64,000 nt of DNA from Streptomyces sp. 1222.5 (GTDB lineage: Bacteria > Actinomycetota > Actinomycetes > Streptomycetales > Streptomycetaceae): assembly GCF_900105245.1 (NCBI RefSeq), contig NZ_FNSZ01000001.1, positions 1,984,001 through 2,048,000 of the forward strand. Direction: 5' to 3'. The position numbers and the translations under genes are program-made. The notes under the pieces are model-generated. The model ran no database searches and was not told the origin of the DNA. It saw only the letters and a program-made list of their open reading frames with translations. This document shows, one piece after another, positions 46,716 through 55,214 of this stretch. Each line of letters opens with the position of its first letter. Position 1 is the first letter of the stretch.

Positions 46716-47594
46716 CTACGGTCTCGGGGCCGTGGGGGGTTCCCCACCCGGCAGCAGCGTCCCGGGGCCGGCCGTGGCGACCGCCACGGCCTCGGTCCTG
46801 GGACTGCGCTGCTCACGGCGGGACACCCGGCCGGCGAACCACGAGAGCAGCATGCACATCCCGATGTAGATCGGCGAGATCACCATCACCACGGGGATGA
46901 ACGGCAAATCGTAGTCGAGGTTCGAGGCGATGAGCTTCCCGGCGTGGAGGAACTCCTCGTAGGTGATGAGATAGCCCAGGGAGGTGTCCTTCAGCGCGAC
47001 CACCAACTGGCTGATGATGGCGGGCAGCATGGCCCGTACCGCCTGCGGCACGAGGACGTGGGCCATGACCTGGGACTTCCGCATGCCGAGCGCGAAAGCC
47101 GCCTCGTGCTGGCCGCGTTCGACGGCGTTGATCCCGGAGCGGAGGACCTCGGCGAGCACCGAGCCGTTGTACAGGGTGAGTCCGGCGACCAGCGCCGTCA
47201 GCGGCTGCGCCTCGAGCGCCACGAAAATGAAGAAGATCATCACCAGGACGGGCATGGCGCGGAAGAACTCCACGACGAGCGTGGCCGTCCAGCGCACCGG
47301 ACGGTGGTCCGACAGCCGCCCGGCGGCCAGCACACCGCCGAGGGCGAGGGAGAGGACGGCCGCCGTCGCGAAGGCCTTCAAGGTGTTGCCGAGTCCGCGC
47401 AGCAGCAGTCTCTGGATGCCCTCGTACTCGAAGGGCATCCACTTGGCGTACGTGAACTGCTCCGTGTCCAACAGCAGATACAGGATCCACGCGACGAGCG
47501 CGAGGATGACGACGGCGGACACGGCACCGTAGAGGCGGTGGCGTCGCCGGGTGCGCGGTCCGGCGACGTCGTAGAGCGCGGTGGCCTCGGTCAT
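46716..47594 (-). CDS. Amino acid ABC transporter permease (GluD-like)
   Basis: A 292-residue HisM/GltK-type permease with a cytoplasmic N-terminus and about five membrane helices. The EAA loop that docks on the ATPase reads EAAFALGMRKSQVMAHVLVPQA. EFFRAMPVLVMIFF is the helix-2 family motif. The C-terminus is extended and proline-rich. The start overlaps the stop of the other permease (ATGA). With the binding protein and ATPase upstream it forms a glutamate-type importer. Confidence 0.93.
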   Translation of the reverse strand: MTEATALYDVAGPRTRRRHRLYGAVSAVVILALVAWILYLLLDTEQFTYAKWMPFEYEGIQRLLLRGLGNTLKAFATAAVLSLALGGVLAAGRLSDHRPVRWTATLVVEFFRAMPVLVMIFFIFVALEAQPLTALVAGLTLYNGSVLAEVLRSGINAVERGQHEAAFALGMRKSQVMAHVLVPQAVRAMLPAIISQLVVALKDTSLGYLITYEEFLHAGKLIASNLDYDLPFIPVVMVISPIYIGMCMLLSWFAGRVSRREQRSPRTEAVAVATAGPGTLLPGGEPPTAPRP

Positions 47595-48235
47595 CGGGCG
47601 ACTCCGTACGTGCGCTCCAGGAAGTTGAACAGGGCGCTGATGGCGAGCGTGATGATCAGATAGCCGACGGCGATCCAGACGAAGGTCCAGACGATGTTGT
47701 AGCCCAGCTCGTTGATGGTCCTGTAGGTGCCGAGCAGCTCGGTGACGCTGAAGGCGCCCGCGATGGCGGAGTTCTTGGCCAGCGCGATGAGCGTGGAGCC
47801 GACGGGCGGGATGACGGACCGGAAGGCCTGCGGCAGGACGACCAGGTTCAGCGTCTGGCCGAAGGTCATGCCGAGGCTGCGGGCGGCCTCCCCCTGCCCT
47901 TTGGGCACGGTGTTGATGCCGGCACGCAGCGCCTCGCAGATGAACGCCGAGGTGTAGCAGCCGAGGGCGAGGACGGCGAACACCTGGAAGGGCAGGACCA
48001 GCCCGAACCGCGGCAGTCCGAGCAGCACCGCGAAGAACAGCAGGGTGAGCGGGGTGTTGCGCAGCACGGTGACCCAGACCGTGCCGAAGACGCGCAGAGA
48101 GGCGACGGGGGCTACCCGGAAGGACGCCATCAGGAAGCCGAGGAGGAGGGCCAGCAGGGAGGACCAGCCGGTCAGTTGCACCGTGCCGAGGAATCCTTCC
48201 CAGTAGACCGAGAAGTTGTCTGTCAGTACGTACAT
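47591..48235 (-). CDS. Amino acid ABC transporter permease (GluC-like)
   Basis: A 214-residue partner permease. The EAA loop is EAARSLGMTFGQTLNLVVLPQA, and VTVLRNTPLTLLFFAVLLG matches the HisQ-type helix 2. GIGxA-like ALAKNSAIAGAFSVTEL follows. The ATG at 48233-48235 lies ten bases after the binding-protein stop. It should pair with the GluD-like subunit to form the channel. Confidence 0.93.
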   Translation of the reverse strand: MYVLTDNFSVYWEGFLGTVQLTGWSSLLALLLGFLMASFRVAPVASLRVFGTVWVTVLRNTPLTLLFFAVLLGLPRFGLVLPFQVFAVLALGCYTSAFICEALRAGINTVPKGQGEAARSLGMTFGQTLNLVVLPQAFRSVIPPVGSTLIALAKNSAIAGAFSVTELLGTYRTINELGYNIVWTFVWIAVGYLIITLAISALFNFLERTYGVAR

Positions 48236-48245
48236 GCCGTCCTCG

Positions 48246-49169
48246 TCAGCTCGCCGGGTAGCGGTCGATCGCGGGCGGGTGGGGGGCGGGCACGCCCGAG
48301 AGGCCGAGCGTGGCGTCGTACGCCTTCTTCCAGTCGCCGTTCCCCTCGCGGGCCCGCAGCGCGTCGTCGAGGGCGAAGCGCAGGGCGTTGTCGCCGTGCG
48401 GGACGCCGATGCCGTACGGCTCCCTGGAGAACGGCCTGCCGACGACCTTGAGTTCATCGGGTGCCTTGGCGGCGTAGCCGATGAGGATGGCGTCGTCGGT
48501 GGTGACGGCGTCGACCTGGTAGGTGAGGAGGTTGTCGACGCAGATGGAGTAGGTGTCGTAGGCGACCAGGACCGCCTTCGGGTAGTCGGTCCTGATGCGC
48601 TGGTACGGCGTCGATCCGGCCGCCGAGCAGACGCGTCTGCCGGCGAGGTCCTGGGGGCCGTGGATGTCGCTCTCGTCCTTGCGGACCAGCAGGGACTGGC
48701 CGGCCATGTAGTAAGGGCCGGCGAACCCGACGAGCTTCTTGCGGTTGGCGTTGATGGTGTAGGTGCCGACGTAGTAGTCGATCTGGCCGTTCCGCAGCGC
48801 GGTCTCGCGGTTGGCGGAGGCGATGGTCCGGAAGCGCACGGTCTTCGGCGGGAAGCCGAGGGAGGCGGAGAGCATCTTGGCGATCTCGACGTCGAAGCCG
48901 GAGTAGGTGCCGGTCGCCGGGTCCTTCTCGGCCAGGTAGGGCTGGTCCTCCTTGGTGCCGACGACGAGGTGACCGCGTTTCCTCGCCCGGGTCCAGGTCC
49001 TGGAGCCGGGCAGACCGAAGCCCCGCGCCACCTGATGGACGGGGAGCTCGTCGGCGGCCGGGCCCTTGGCGGGCGGGCTGCCCTCCTTGCCGCAGGCGGC
49101 TGTGAGCAGCACGAGGGCGGCGGACAGCACGGCGCGCAGGGCGCGGGGCGCACGGGTGGTACGGAACAC
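48246..49169 (-). CDS. Glutamate-type ABC transporter substrate-binding lipoprotein (GluB-like)
   Basis: A 307-residue family-3 solute-binding protein. I chose the GTG at 49167-49169, which has GGGGGAG eight bases upstream; a GTG nine bases earlier abuts that site. The signal peptide ends in a lipobox LLTAAC with Cys26. HLVVGTKEDQPYLAEKDP and SGFDVEIAKMLSASLGF are family signatures, and NRETALRNGQIDYYVGTYTI forms the ligand cleft. It delivers glutamate or a related amino acid to the GluCD channel. Confidence 0.92.
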   Translation of the reverse strand: MFRTTRAPRALRAVLSAALVLLTAACGKEGSPPAKGPAADELPVHQVARGFGLPGSRTWTRARKRGHLVVGTKEDQPYLAEKDPATGTYSGFDVEIAKMLSASLGFPPKTVRFRTIASANRETALRNGQIDYYVGTYTINANRKKLVGFAGPYYMAGQSLLVRKDESDIHGPQDLAGRRVCSAAGSTPYQRIRTDYPKAVLVAYDTYSICVDNLLTYQVDAVTTDDAILIGYAAKAPDELKVVGRPFSREPYGIGVPHGDNALRFALDDALRAREGNGDWKKAYDATLGLSGVPAPHPPAIDRYPAS

Positions 49170-49186
49170 GGTTCGCACTCCCCCGG

Positions 49187-49930
49187 TCAGTGCTTGAGGA
49201 TCTTGGAGAGGAAGTCCCTGGCCCGCTCGCTGCTCGGGTTGGTGAAGAACCCCTCGGGGCTGCGGTCCTCGATGATCCGGCCGTCCGCCATGAACACGAC
49301 GCGGTTGGCGGAGGCGCGGGCGAAACCCATCTCGTGGGTGACGACGACCATGGTCATGCCGTCCCGGGCGAGCTGCCGCATGACCTCCAGCACCTCGTTG
49401 ATCATCTCCGGGTCGAGGGCGGAGGTGGGCTCGTCGAAGAGCATCGCCTTGGGGTCCATGGCGAGGGCCCGGGCGATCGCCACGCGCTGCTGCTGGCCGC
49501 CGGAGAGCTGCGCCGGGAACTTGTCGGCCTGGTTCAGCAGGCCGACGCGGTCGAGGAGTCCGCGGGAGCGGCGGTCGGCGTCGTCCTTCTTGCGCCGACG
49601 GACCTTGATCTGGGCGAGGGAGACGTTCTGCAGAACCGTCTTGTGGGCGAAGAGATTGAAGGACTGGAAGACCATGCCGACCTCGGCGCGGAGCCGCGCG
49701 AGGGCCTTGCCCTCCGCCGGAAGCGGCTGCCCGTCGAGCGTGATGGTCCCGCTCTCGATGGTCTCCAGCCGGTTGATCGTCCTGCACAGCGTCGACTTGC
49801 CCGACCCGGACGGGCCGATGACCACGACCACCTCCCCCTTGCCGACGGTCAGGTCGATGTCCCTGAGGACATGCAGCTGCCCGTAGTACTTGTTGACGTT
49901 GCGCAGTTCGATCAACGGATCGACGGCCAT
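49187..49930 (-). CDS. Amino acid ABC transporter ATP-binding protein (GluA-like)
   Basis: A 247-residue polar amino acid-type ATPase. Walker A is GPSGSGKST, the Q-loop is FQSFNLFAHKT, the signature is LSGGQQQRVAIARAL, Walker B is MLFDEPTSALD and the switch His is in VVTHEMGFA. The ATG at 49928-49930 is the first sensible start. It is the first gene of the leftward operon, followed by the binding protein and two permeases. Confidence 0.94.
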   Translation of the reverse strand: MAVDPLIELRNVNKYYGQLHVLRDIDLTVGKGEVVVVIGPSGSGKSTLCRTINRLETIESGTITLDGQPLPAEGKALARLRAEVGMVFQSFNLFAHKTVLQNVSLAQIKVRRRKKDDADRRSRGLLDRVGLLNQADKFPAQLSGGQQQRVAIARALAMDPKAMLFDEPTSALDPEMINEVLEVMRQLARDGMTMVVVTHEMGFARASANRVVFMADGRIIEDRSPEGFFTNPSSERARDFLSKILKH

Positions 49931-50099
49931 CCGCAGCCCTACTCGCTCGCAGCTGTGTCGTGGTCGCCGCAAACTATCCAGCGCAAAGCGGAGTTGACGG
50001 ACGACACGCACCTTCCGGGCATTAGCCGTATTTACACCAGCGGGGTGCGGGCGGGGGCGGACAGCGGGCTTACGCGGGGGTCCGTGCGCGGCCGCGGGA

Positions 50100-50519
50100 T
50101 CAGGTCTCGGCGATCTCCGCGTACAGCTGCGACAGCTCCGGGGCGCCGCTCGCGGCCCACTCCTGTCCGGCCGCGACCACTTCGACCTCACGGCCCGAGG
50201 CGAGCAGCACGACGGGTTCACCGTCCGGGCGGATCCGCCAGACGGCGCCCGTCACCGTGCGCACCACCACCGTGCCCAGGTACAGCCCCGCGTCGTTGCC
50301 CAGCCAGGGCAGGATCTCGGCGTCGTCGCGCCAGCGCGGGACCATCTGGTCCAGGGCCTCCAGGGAGGCCGGGGTGTCGTCGAGGCGGACACCCGCCTGG
50401 GCCGCCTGCGAGCGGAGCAGTTCGCACTCCGACAACAGCGCCGCCACCGCCTCGGGGTCGGCGGCGAGCGCCGTGCGAACGTCCTTCTTGTGCCGGTGGC
50501 CCAGGAACGGAATGTTCAT
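50100..50519 (-). CDS. Hypothetical protein, possibly DUF6278
   Basis: A 139-residue soluble protein without signal peptide. A basic N-terminus (IPFLGHRHKKDVRTAL) is followed by helices (EAVAALLSECELLRSQAAQA) and a beta-rich half (LYLGTVVVRTVTGAVWRI, then PDGEPVVLLASGREVEV). I recall proteins like this as DUF6278 in Streptomyces, but that name is from memory. It starts 15 bases after the exonuclease III stop, so the two are probably co-transcribed. Confidence 0.65.
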   Translation of the reverse strand: MNIPFLGHRHKKDVRTALAADPEAVAALLSECELLRSQAAQAGVRLDDTPASLEALDQMVPRWRDDAEILPWLGNDAGLYLGTVVVRTVTGAVWRIRPDGEPVVLLASGREVEVVAAGQEWAASGAPELSQLYAEIAET

Positions 50520-50534
50520 GGACCCAGCGTGGCA

Positions 50535-51314
50535 TCAGACGTCGAGGTCGACCACCACCGGCGCGTGATCGGACGCGCTCTTGCCCTTGCGCTCCTCACG
50601 GTCGACGTAGGAGTCCTTGACAACCTTGGCGAACGGCTCGTTGCCGTAGACCAGGTCGATACGCATGCCGCGGTTCTTCGGGAAGCACAGCTGGCGGTAG
50701 TCCCAGTAGGTGAACGGGTGCTCGTACTTGAGGGGGCGCGGGACCACGTCGCTCAGACCGGTCTCGCGCAGGGCGGTCAGGGCCGCGCGCTCGGCCGGGG
50801 TGACGTGGGTGGAGCCCTCGAAGGCGGCCGGGTCGAAGACGTCGCCGTCGGTCGGCGCCACGTTGTAGTCGCCGAGGACGGCGAACGGGCGGCTGCCCTG
50901 CGCGTCGCCCTGCACGGCCGCCTTCAGGGCCTCGAACCACTGGAGCTTGTACGCGTAGTGCGGGTGGCCGACCTCGCGGCCGTTGGGCACGTACACCGAC
51001 CAGACGCGGACCGGCCCGCACGTCGCCGAGACGGCGCGCGGCTCGACCGCGCCGTCGTAGCCCGGGTCGCCGGGCAGGCCCTTGACCACGTCCTCGAGGC
51101 CGACGCGGGAGAGCACCGCCACGCCGTTCCACCGGCCGGTCGCGTGCACCGCGGCCTCGTAGCCCAGCTCGCGCAGCTGGTCGAACGGGAACTGCGCCTC
51201 GGCGATCTTGGCCTCCTGGAGGCAGAGCACGTCGGTGCCGCTGCTCTCCAGCCAGGCCAGCAGCCGGGGAAGACGGGCGGTGATCGAGTTCACGTTCCAG
51301 GTGGCGATGCGCAT
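50535..51314 (-). CDS. xth: Exodeoxyribonuclease III
   Basis: A 259-residue AP endonuclease/3'-5' exonuclease of the Xth family, acting in base excision repair. MRIATWNVNSI is the start. The catalytic Glu is in LCLQEAKI, the Asp/Asn in LGDYNVAPTDGDVFDP, RIDLVYGN follows, and the terminal SDHAPVVVDLDV carries the general-base Asp-His. All active-site motifs are present and the length is normal. Confidence 0.95.
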   Translation of the reverse strand: MRIATWNVNSITARLPRLLAWLESSGTDVLCLQEAKIAEAQFPFDQLRELGYEAAVHATGRWNGVAVLSRVGLEDVVKGLPGDPGYDGAVEPRAVSATCGPVRVWSVYVPNGREVGHPHYAYKLQWFEALKAAVQGDAQGSRPFAVLGDYNVAPTDGDVFDPAAFEGSTHVTPAERAALTALRETGLSDVVPRPLKYEHPFTYWDYRQLCFPKNRGMRIDLVYGNEPFAKVVKDSYVDREERKGKSASDHAPVVVDLDV

Positions 51315-51355
51315 GTCTCACAACCTACCTGCCGGGTGTGACAACCGGTCCCGGC

Positions 51356-51991
51356 TCACAGGTCGGCGAAGGCTCCCGGAGCGAGCCGCAGGTGCTCCGC
51401 ACCGGCCAGGGCACCGATCTGGCGGTCGTAGATCGGGCGGGCGAGGTCGGTGAGCAGCGCGTCGTGCACGTCGTAGGCGCGCTGCGGCTCGACCTCGCGG
51501 ACGTACTCGATCACCTCCGAGATCTTGTTCCACGGTGCCATCACCGGGAGCATCAGGGTCTCGACGGGCCGGTCGGGGACGGTGAGCGCGTCGCCCGGGT
51601 GGAAGACCCGGCCGCCGTCGATCAGGTAGCCGACGTTGGTGATGCGCGGGATGTCCGGGTGGATCACGGCGTGCAGCTCACCGTGGACCTGGACGTCGAA
51701 GCCGGCGGCGGTGAAGGTGTCGCCATGGCCCACGGTGTGCACCCGCCCGGGGAAGGCCGCGGTGATCCGGTCGGCGACGGACCGGAGCGTCCAGATCTCC
51801 GCGGCCGGGTTCGCCTCCATCGCCGTACGCAGCCGGCCCTCGTCGAAGTGGTCCGGGTGCTCGTGCGTGACCAGGATCGCGTCCGCGCCGGCCGCCGCGT
51901 CCTCCTCACTGAAGCCGCCCGGATCGATGACGAGCGTCCGCCCGTCCTTCTCGAGGCGGACGCAGGCGTGGGACTTCTTCGTGAACCTCAT
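51356..51991 (-). CDS. MBL-fold metallo-hydrolase
   Basis: A 211-residue UlaG/RomA-like metallo-beta-lactamase fold protein. The metal motif is LVTHEHPDHFD (HxHxDH), followed by VHTVGHGDTF, VHGELHAVIH with a further His, and VFHPGDAL carrying the bridging Asp. Members of this group act as lactonases or RNA/phosphodiester hydrolases; the substrate here is unknown. It lies between the exonuclease III and pcaDC genes on the same strand with short gaps. Confidence 0.9.
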   Translation of the reverse strand: MRFTKKSHACVRLEKDGRTLVIDPGGFSEEDAAAGADAILVTHEHPDHFDEGRLRTAMEANPAAEIWTLRSVADRITAAFPGRVHTVGHGDTFTAAGFDVQVHGELHAVIHPDIPRITNVGYLIDGGRVFHPGDALTVPDRPVETLMLPVMAPWNKISEVIEYVREVEPQRAYDVHDALLTDLARPIYDRQIGALAGAEHLRLAPGAFADL

Positions 51992-52028
51992 GTCTCACCA
52001 TCCTGCCGCCTGCGGCCGCACGCGGCCT

Positions 52029-53318
52029 TCACTCGGCGGGTGTGGTCTCCTCGCGGATGACCTGCTGGGCGACCCGGAACGCGCTGTTCGCCGCCGGCAC
52101 GCCGCAGTACACGGCGGCCTGGAGCAGCACTTCCTTGATCTCGTCCGGGGTCAGCCCGTTGCGCAGGGCCGCCCGGGTGTGCGCGGCCAGGTCCTCCAGG
52201 TGACCGCCGGTGACCAGCGCGGTCAGCGTGACGCAGCTGCGGGTACGGCGGTCCAGGCCCGGCCGGTCCCAGATCTCGCCCCAGGTGCAGCGGGTGACGA
52301 ACTCCTGGAAGTCCCCGGAGAAGTCGCCGGCCTGCGCCAGCTCCTGGTCGACGTGCGCGTCGCCCATCACCTCCCGGCGGATCTTCAGCCCGTTCTCGTA
52401 CCGGTCGGGCTGTCCGGCGGGGCGGGCCGGCACGGCGGCCGGGGCGATCTCCGCGACCGGTACGGGCTGCGGCGGCGCGAGCGGGACGGGAGCGGCAGGG
52501 ATGCCCGGCAGGGCCGTCTGGCCGGTGTCGTAGGACTGCTGCCAGGCGGTGGCGAAGTGGTGCGCCAGCAGGTCCGTGACGGCGGCGGGCTGCTCGACCG
52601 GCACGAGGTGGGAGGCGCCCGGCACGACGGCGAGCCGGGCGTCCGGTATGCCGGCGACCAGCGTGCGGGCCTCGGCGGGGCCGGTGACCTGGTCGTCGGA
52701 GCCGACCAGCACGAGCGTCGGCACGCCGATCCGGCCCAGTTCGGGCCGTACGTCGAACGCGGCGAGCGCCTCGCAGGCGGCGATGTAGCAGCCCGGGTCG
52801 GTGGTGCGGACCATCTGCACGGCCCACTCGGTGATCGCGGGCTGCGCGGCGGCGAACCCGCCGGTGAACCAGCGGTCCGGTGAGGTGCGGGCGATCGGGT
52901 CGAGCCCGTTCGTGCGGACGATCACCCCGCGCTGCCGGAACTCGTCCGCGGTGCCGAACCGGGGCGAGGCCGCGACCAGCGCCAGCGAGGCGACCCGCTC
53001 CGGGTGGCGCAGCGCGAGCTCGATGCCGACCGCGCCGCCCAGCGCGCACCCGGCGTACCCGAACCGCTGCACGCCGAGCGCGTCCAGCGTGGCCAGCAGC
53101 CGAGCGGTCACCTCGGCGACCGAACCCGCCGGGTGGGCCGGGGCCCCGCCGTGTCCCGGCAGGTCGAACCGGAAGACCCGCCACTGCTTCACCAGCTCCG
53201 GTATCTGGCGGTCCCACATGTGCCAGGTGGTACCCAGTGAGGGACCCAGGATCAGGACCGGAGCGTCTTCTGGCCCGTCAAAGCGGTATTGCAGGGTGTT
53301 CGGTGGTGTCTCACTCAC
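52029..53318 (-). CDS. pcaDC: PcaDC-type fusion: 3-oxoadipate enol-lactonase / 4-carboxymuconolactone decarboxylase
   Basis: A 429-residue two-domain enzyme of the protocatechuate branch of the beta-ketoadipate pathway. The N-terminal alpha/beta hydrolase domain (about 1-265) should hydrolyse the enol-lactone. The C-terminal carboxymuconolactone decarboxylase domain (about 300-429) has WGEIWDRPGLDRRTRSCVTL and HTRAALRNGLTPDEIKEVLL. The nucleophile elbow reads GYAGCALGGAVG, so the usual Ser of GxSxG is Ala with a Cys just before it; the acid (GSDDQVTG) and His (GASHLVP) are present. No other pca gene is adjacent, and an IS110 remnant lies 32 bases upstream. Confidence 0.88.
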   Translation of the reverse strand: MSETPPNTLQYRFDGPEDAPVLILGPSLGTTWHMWDRQIPELVKQWRVFRFDLPGHGGAPAHPAGSVAEVTARLLATLDALGVQRFGYAGCALGGAVGIELALRHPERVASLALVAASPRFGTADEFRQRGVIVRTNGLDPIARTSPDRWFTGGFAAAQPAITEWAVQMVRTTDPGCYIAACEALAAFDVRPELGRIGVPTLVLVGSDDQVTGPAEARTLVAGIPDARLAVVPGASHLVPVEQPAAVTDLLAHHFATAWQQSYDTGQTALPGIPAAPVPLAPPQPVPVAEIAPAAVPARPAGQPDRYENGLKIRREVMGDAHVDQELAQAGDFSGDFQEFVTRCTWGEIWDRPGLDRRTRSCVTLTALVTGGHLEDLAAHTRAALRNGLTPDEIKEVLLQAAVYCGVPAANSAFRVAQQVIREETTPAE

Positions 53319-53350
53319 GCGTCAGACCCTCTCACGTCTCACGGACGCCC

Positions 53351-54297
53351 CTATAACGCGGGGTTGCGGGAAACCGGTCTGACCAGGTTGAAGACCTCGC
53401 GGGCGGCATACCGCTTGAGGCATCGGACGATCTCACGTCGGGTCCTGCCCTCCTGGGTGCGGCGTTCGTAGTACGCCTGGGTACGGGGGTCGTGCCGCAG
53501 CCGGGTGAAGACGATGCGGTGCAGGGCGGCGTTGGCCTGCCGGTCGCCGCCGTAGTTGAGTCGGTGCGTGCTCCGACGGCCCGAGGAATACTCGACGGGG
53601 CTGACTCCGCAAAGGGCAGCAAAGGACGCTTCAGTGTTCAGTCACTCGGGGTCGTCTCATGGTGATCAGTAGAGTGACGCCGCTGTCCGGACCGATGCCC
53701 ACGGGTACGAGCAACTGTGGGGCATGGCGTTCGACGAGCCGGGTCAGCCGCTGGTTCAGCTCATCGATCTGCCCGGGGAGCTGCTCAATGCGCTCGGCGA
53801 GCATGCGCAACGTCAGGTAGGTGGCCTGGGCCACCGCGTCCTCGTCACCCCCACCGCCGGGTGGGCCGAGGCGTGCGCGGGTGCGGAACAGCTCGCGGTT
53901 GCCCAGGCTGGACAGCTGTTCCCGAGGGGCGGGATCGGCGATGACCAGAACGGCTTTGAGCTGGTTGATCGCCTGGGTACGGGCCTTGACCGCGGAGTCC
54001 TTGCCGAGTTTCGACGTCCGGGCGCTGTGCACCGGACCGTCGCCGGACTTGGCCCGGGCCGTCCGGGCGCGACCGCTGAGCACGGCCCGCGCGGCGACCT
54101 GCGCATCGAGCGGGTCCGACTTCCCCAGCAGCCGGCGGGCCGAGCGGTCGGGCCGGTTCACCTCATATACCTCGACCTGCTGAGCCGGCAGGTAGCGGGA
54201 CAGGCCCGCGCCGAAGGTGCCTGTGCCCTTCACACCGGCTCGGCGCACCGTACCCCGCTCGCGGGCCCAGACGAGCAGCCGGCGGAACGGCGGCATT
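53351..54297 (-). pseudogene. IS110-family transposase remnant
   Basis: From about 54297 down to 53640 one frame encodes NRPDRSARRLLGKSDPLDAQ, DSAVKARTQAINQLKAVLV and LLVPVGIGPDSGVTLLITM, the DEDD and C-terminal regions of IS110 transposases. Beyond a frameshift plus a nonsense codon near 53650, another frame continues EASFAALCGVSPVEYSSGRR to RPVSRNPAL and a TAG at 53351. The first 40 or so residues with the first catalytic Asp are missing, and the Glu of the usual EGTGSYG is Lys. It is inactive. It lies against the pcaDC start. Confidence 0.88.
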
Positions 54298-54561
54298 CGT
54301 GATCCACCGGCTCGACTTCGAGCACGCGGAAAGGATCGCCGTGCACCGGTACAGTCGCGCGCTGCCCGGCGGCCCGCGCCGCAGCACCGACACTGCACGA
54401 CCCCCCGCGACCAGCACCGTCCAGGTCGCCGACCGTCGGCGCGGTTCGTTCCGACGGGTTTCGGCGCTGTATCACGAACCGACGCAGGCGCATGCAGAGG
54501 TCTCGACCGGCGGGTCCCCGCCCCAGGTGGTCCTCCTCCCGAGGAGCAGCATGGGCAAGCC

Positions 54562-55064
54562 ATGATCGTTCTCATCGCCGTGATCGGCCTCCTGGCCGTC
54601 CTGGCCCTCGCCCTGTCCGTGAAGGTCGTCAAGCAGCACGAGAAGGGAGTGCTGTTCCGCTTCGGCCGACTCGTCGGAACACGCTCCCCGGCCTGCGGTT
54701 CATCATCCCGTTCGTCGACACCCGGCACCGGGTGTCGCTGCTGGTCGTCACCATGCCGATCCAGTCCCAGGGCAGCATCGCCCGGGACAACGTGAACGTC
54801 GACGTGTCGGCGGTCGCCTACTTTCGCGTCGTCGACGCCGGCGCTTCAACTGCGCAATCTCCAGAGCCTGGTGGAGATCGGTGTCGACCAGAACACCACC
54901 GTCGTCTCCCCTGCCCCCTCATGAGCACGATCGGCGAGCTCGGCTCCTTCCTCGCCCGGGAAACCGCAGCCGCCGCACCCACCGCGGCAGCACCACCGGC
55001 CGGCAACGGCCGCACCGACAAGCCTCTCAGTCCGGCCGGCTCCGCGCCCGGTACCGCAGCATGA
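54562..55064 (+). pseudogene. SPFH/band-7 (stomatin-like) protein remnant with internal deletion
   Basis: It begins with a membrane anchor ([19 protein letters not shown]), then [20 protein letters not shown]. One base is missing near 54685-54691; the next frame gives [20 protein letters not shown] to [16 protein letters not shown]. The text then jumps to [20 protein letters not shown] in a third frame, close to the family C-terminus, and shifts again before [14 protein letters not shown]. About 100 residues of the SPFH core are gone, with at least two frameshifts. Intact relatives are about 300 residues, form membrane microdomain oligomers, and often pair with NfeD or FtsH-like ATPases. Confidence 0.82.
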
Positions 55065-55214
55065 CCCGACTACGGCCCGCACCATCAGCGCACCGCGGTG
55101 GTGCCGGCGAGCGATCCGTGCCACCGGGGCGGACTCGCGGCCGACGTCAGTCACGCGCGCCCTCCGGGTACCCCGGCTGATGATGGGAGTACGGCCGAAC
55201 ACGCGGAGTTGATC

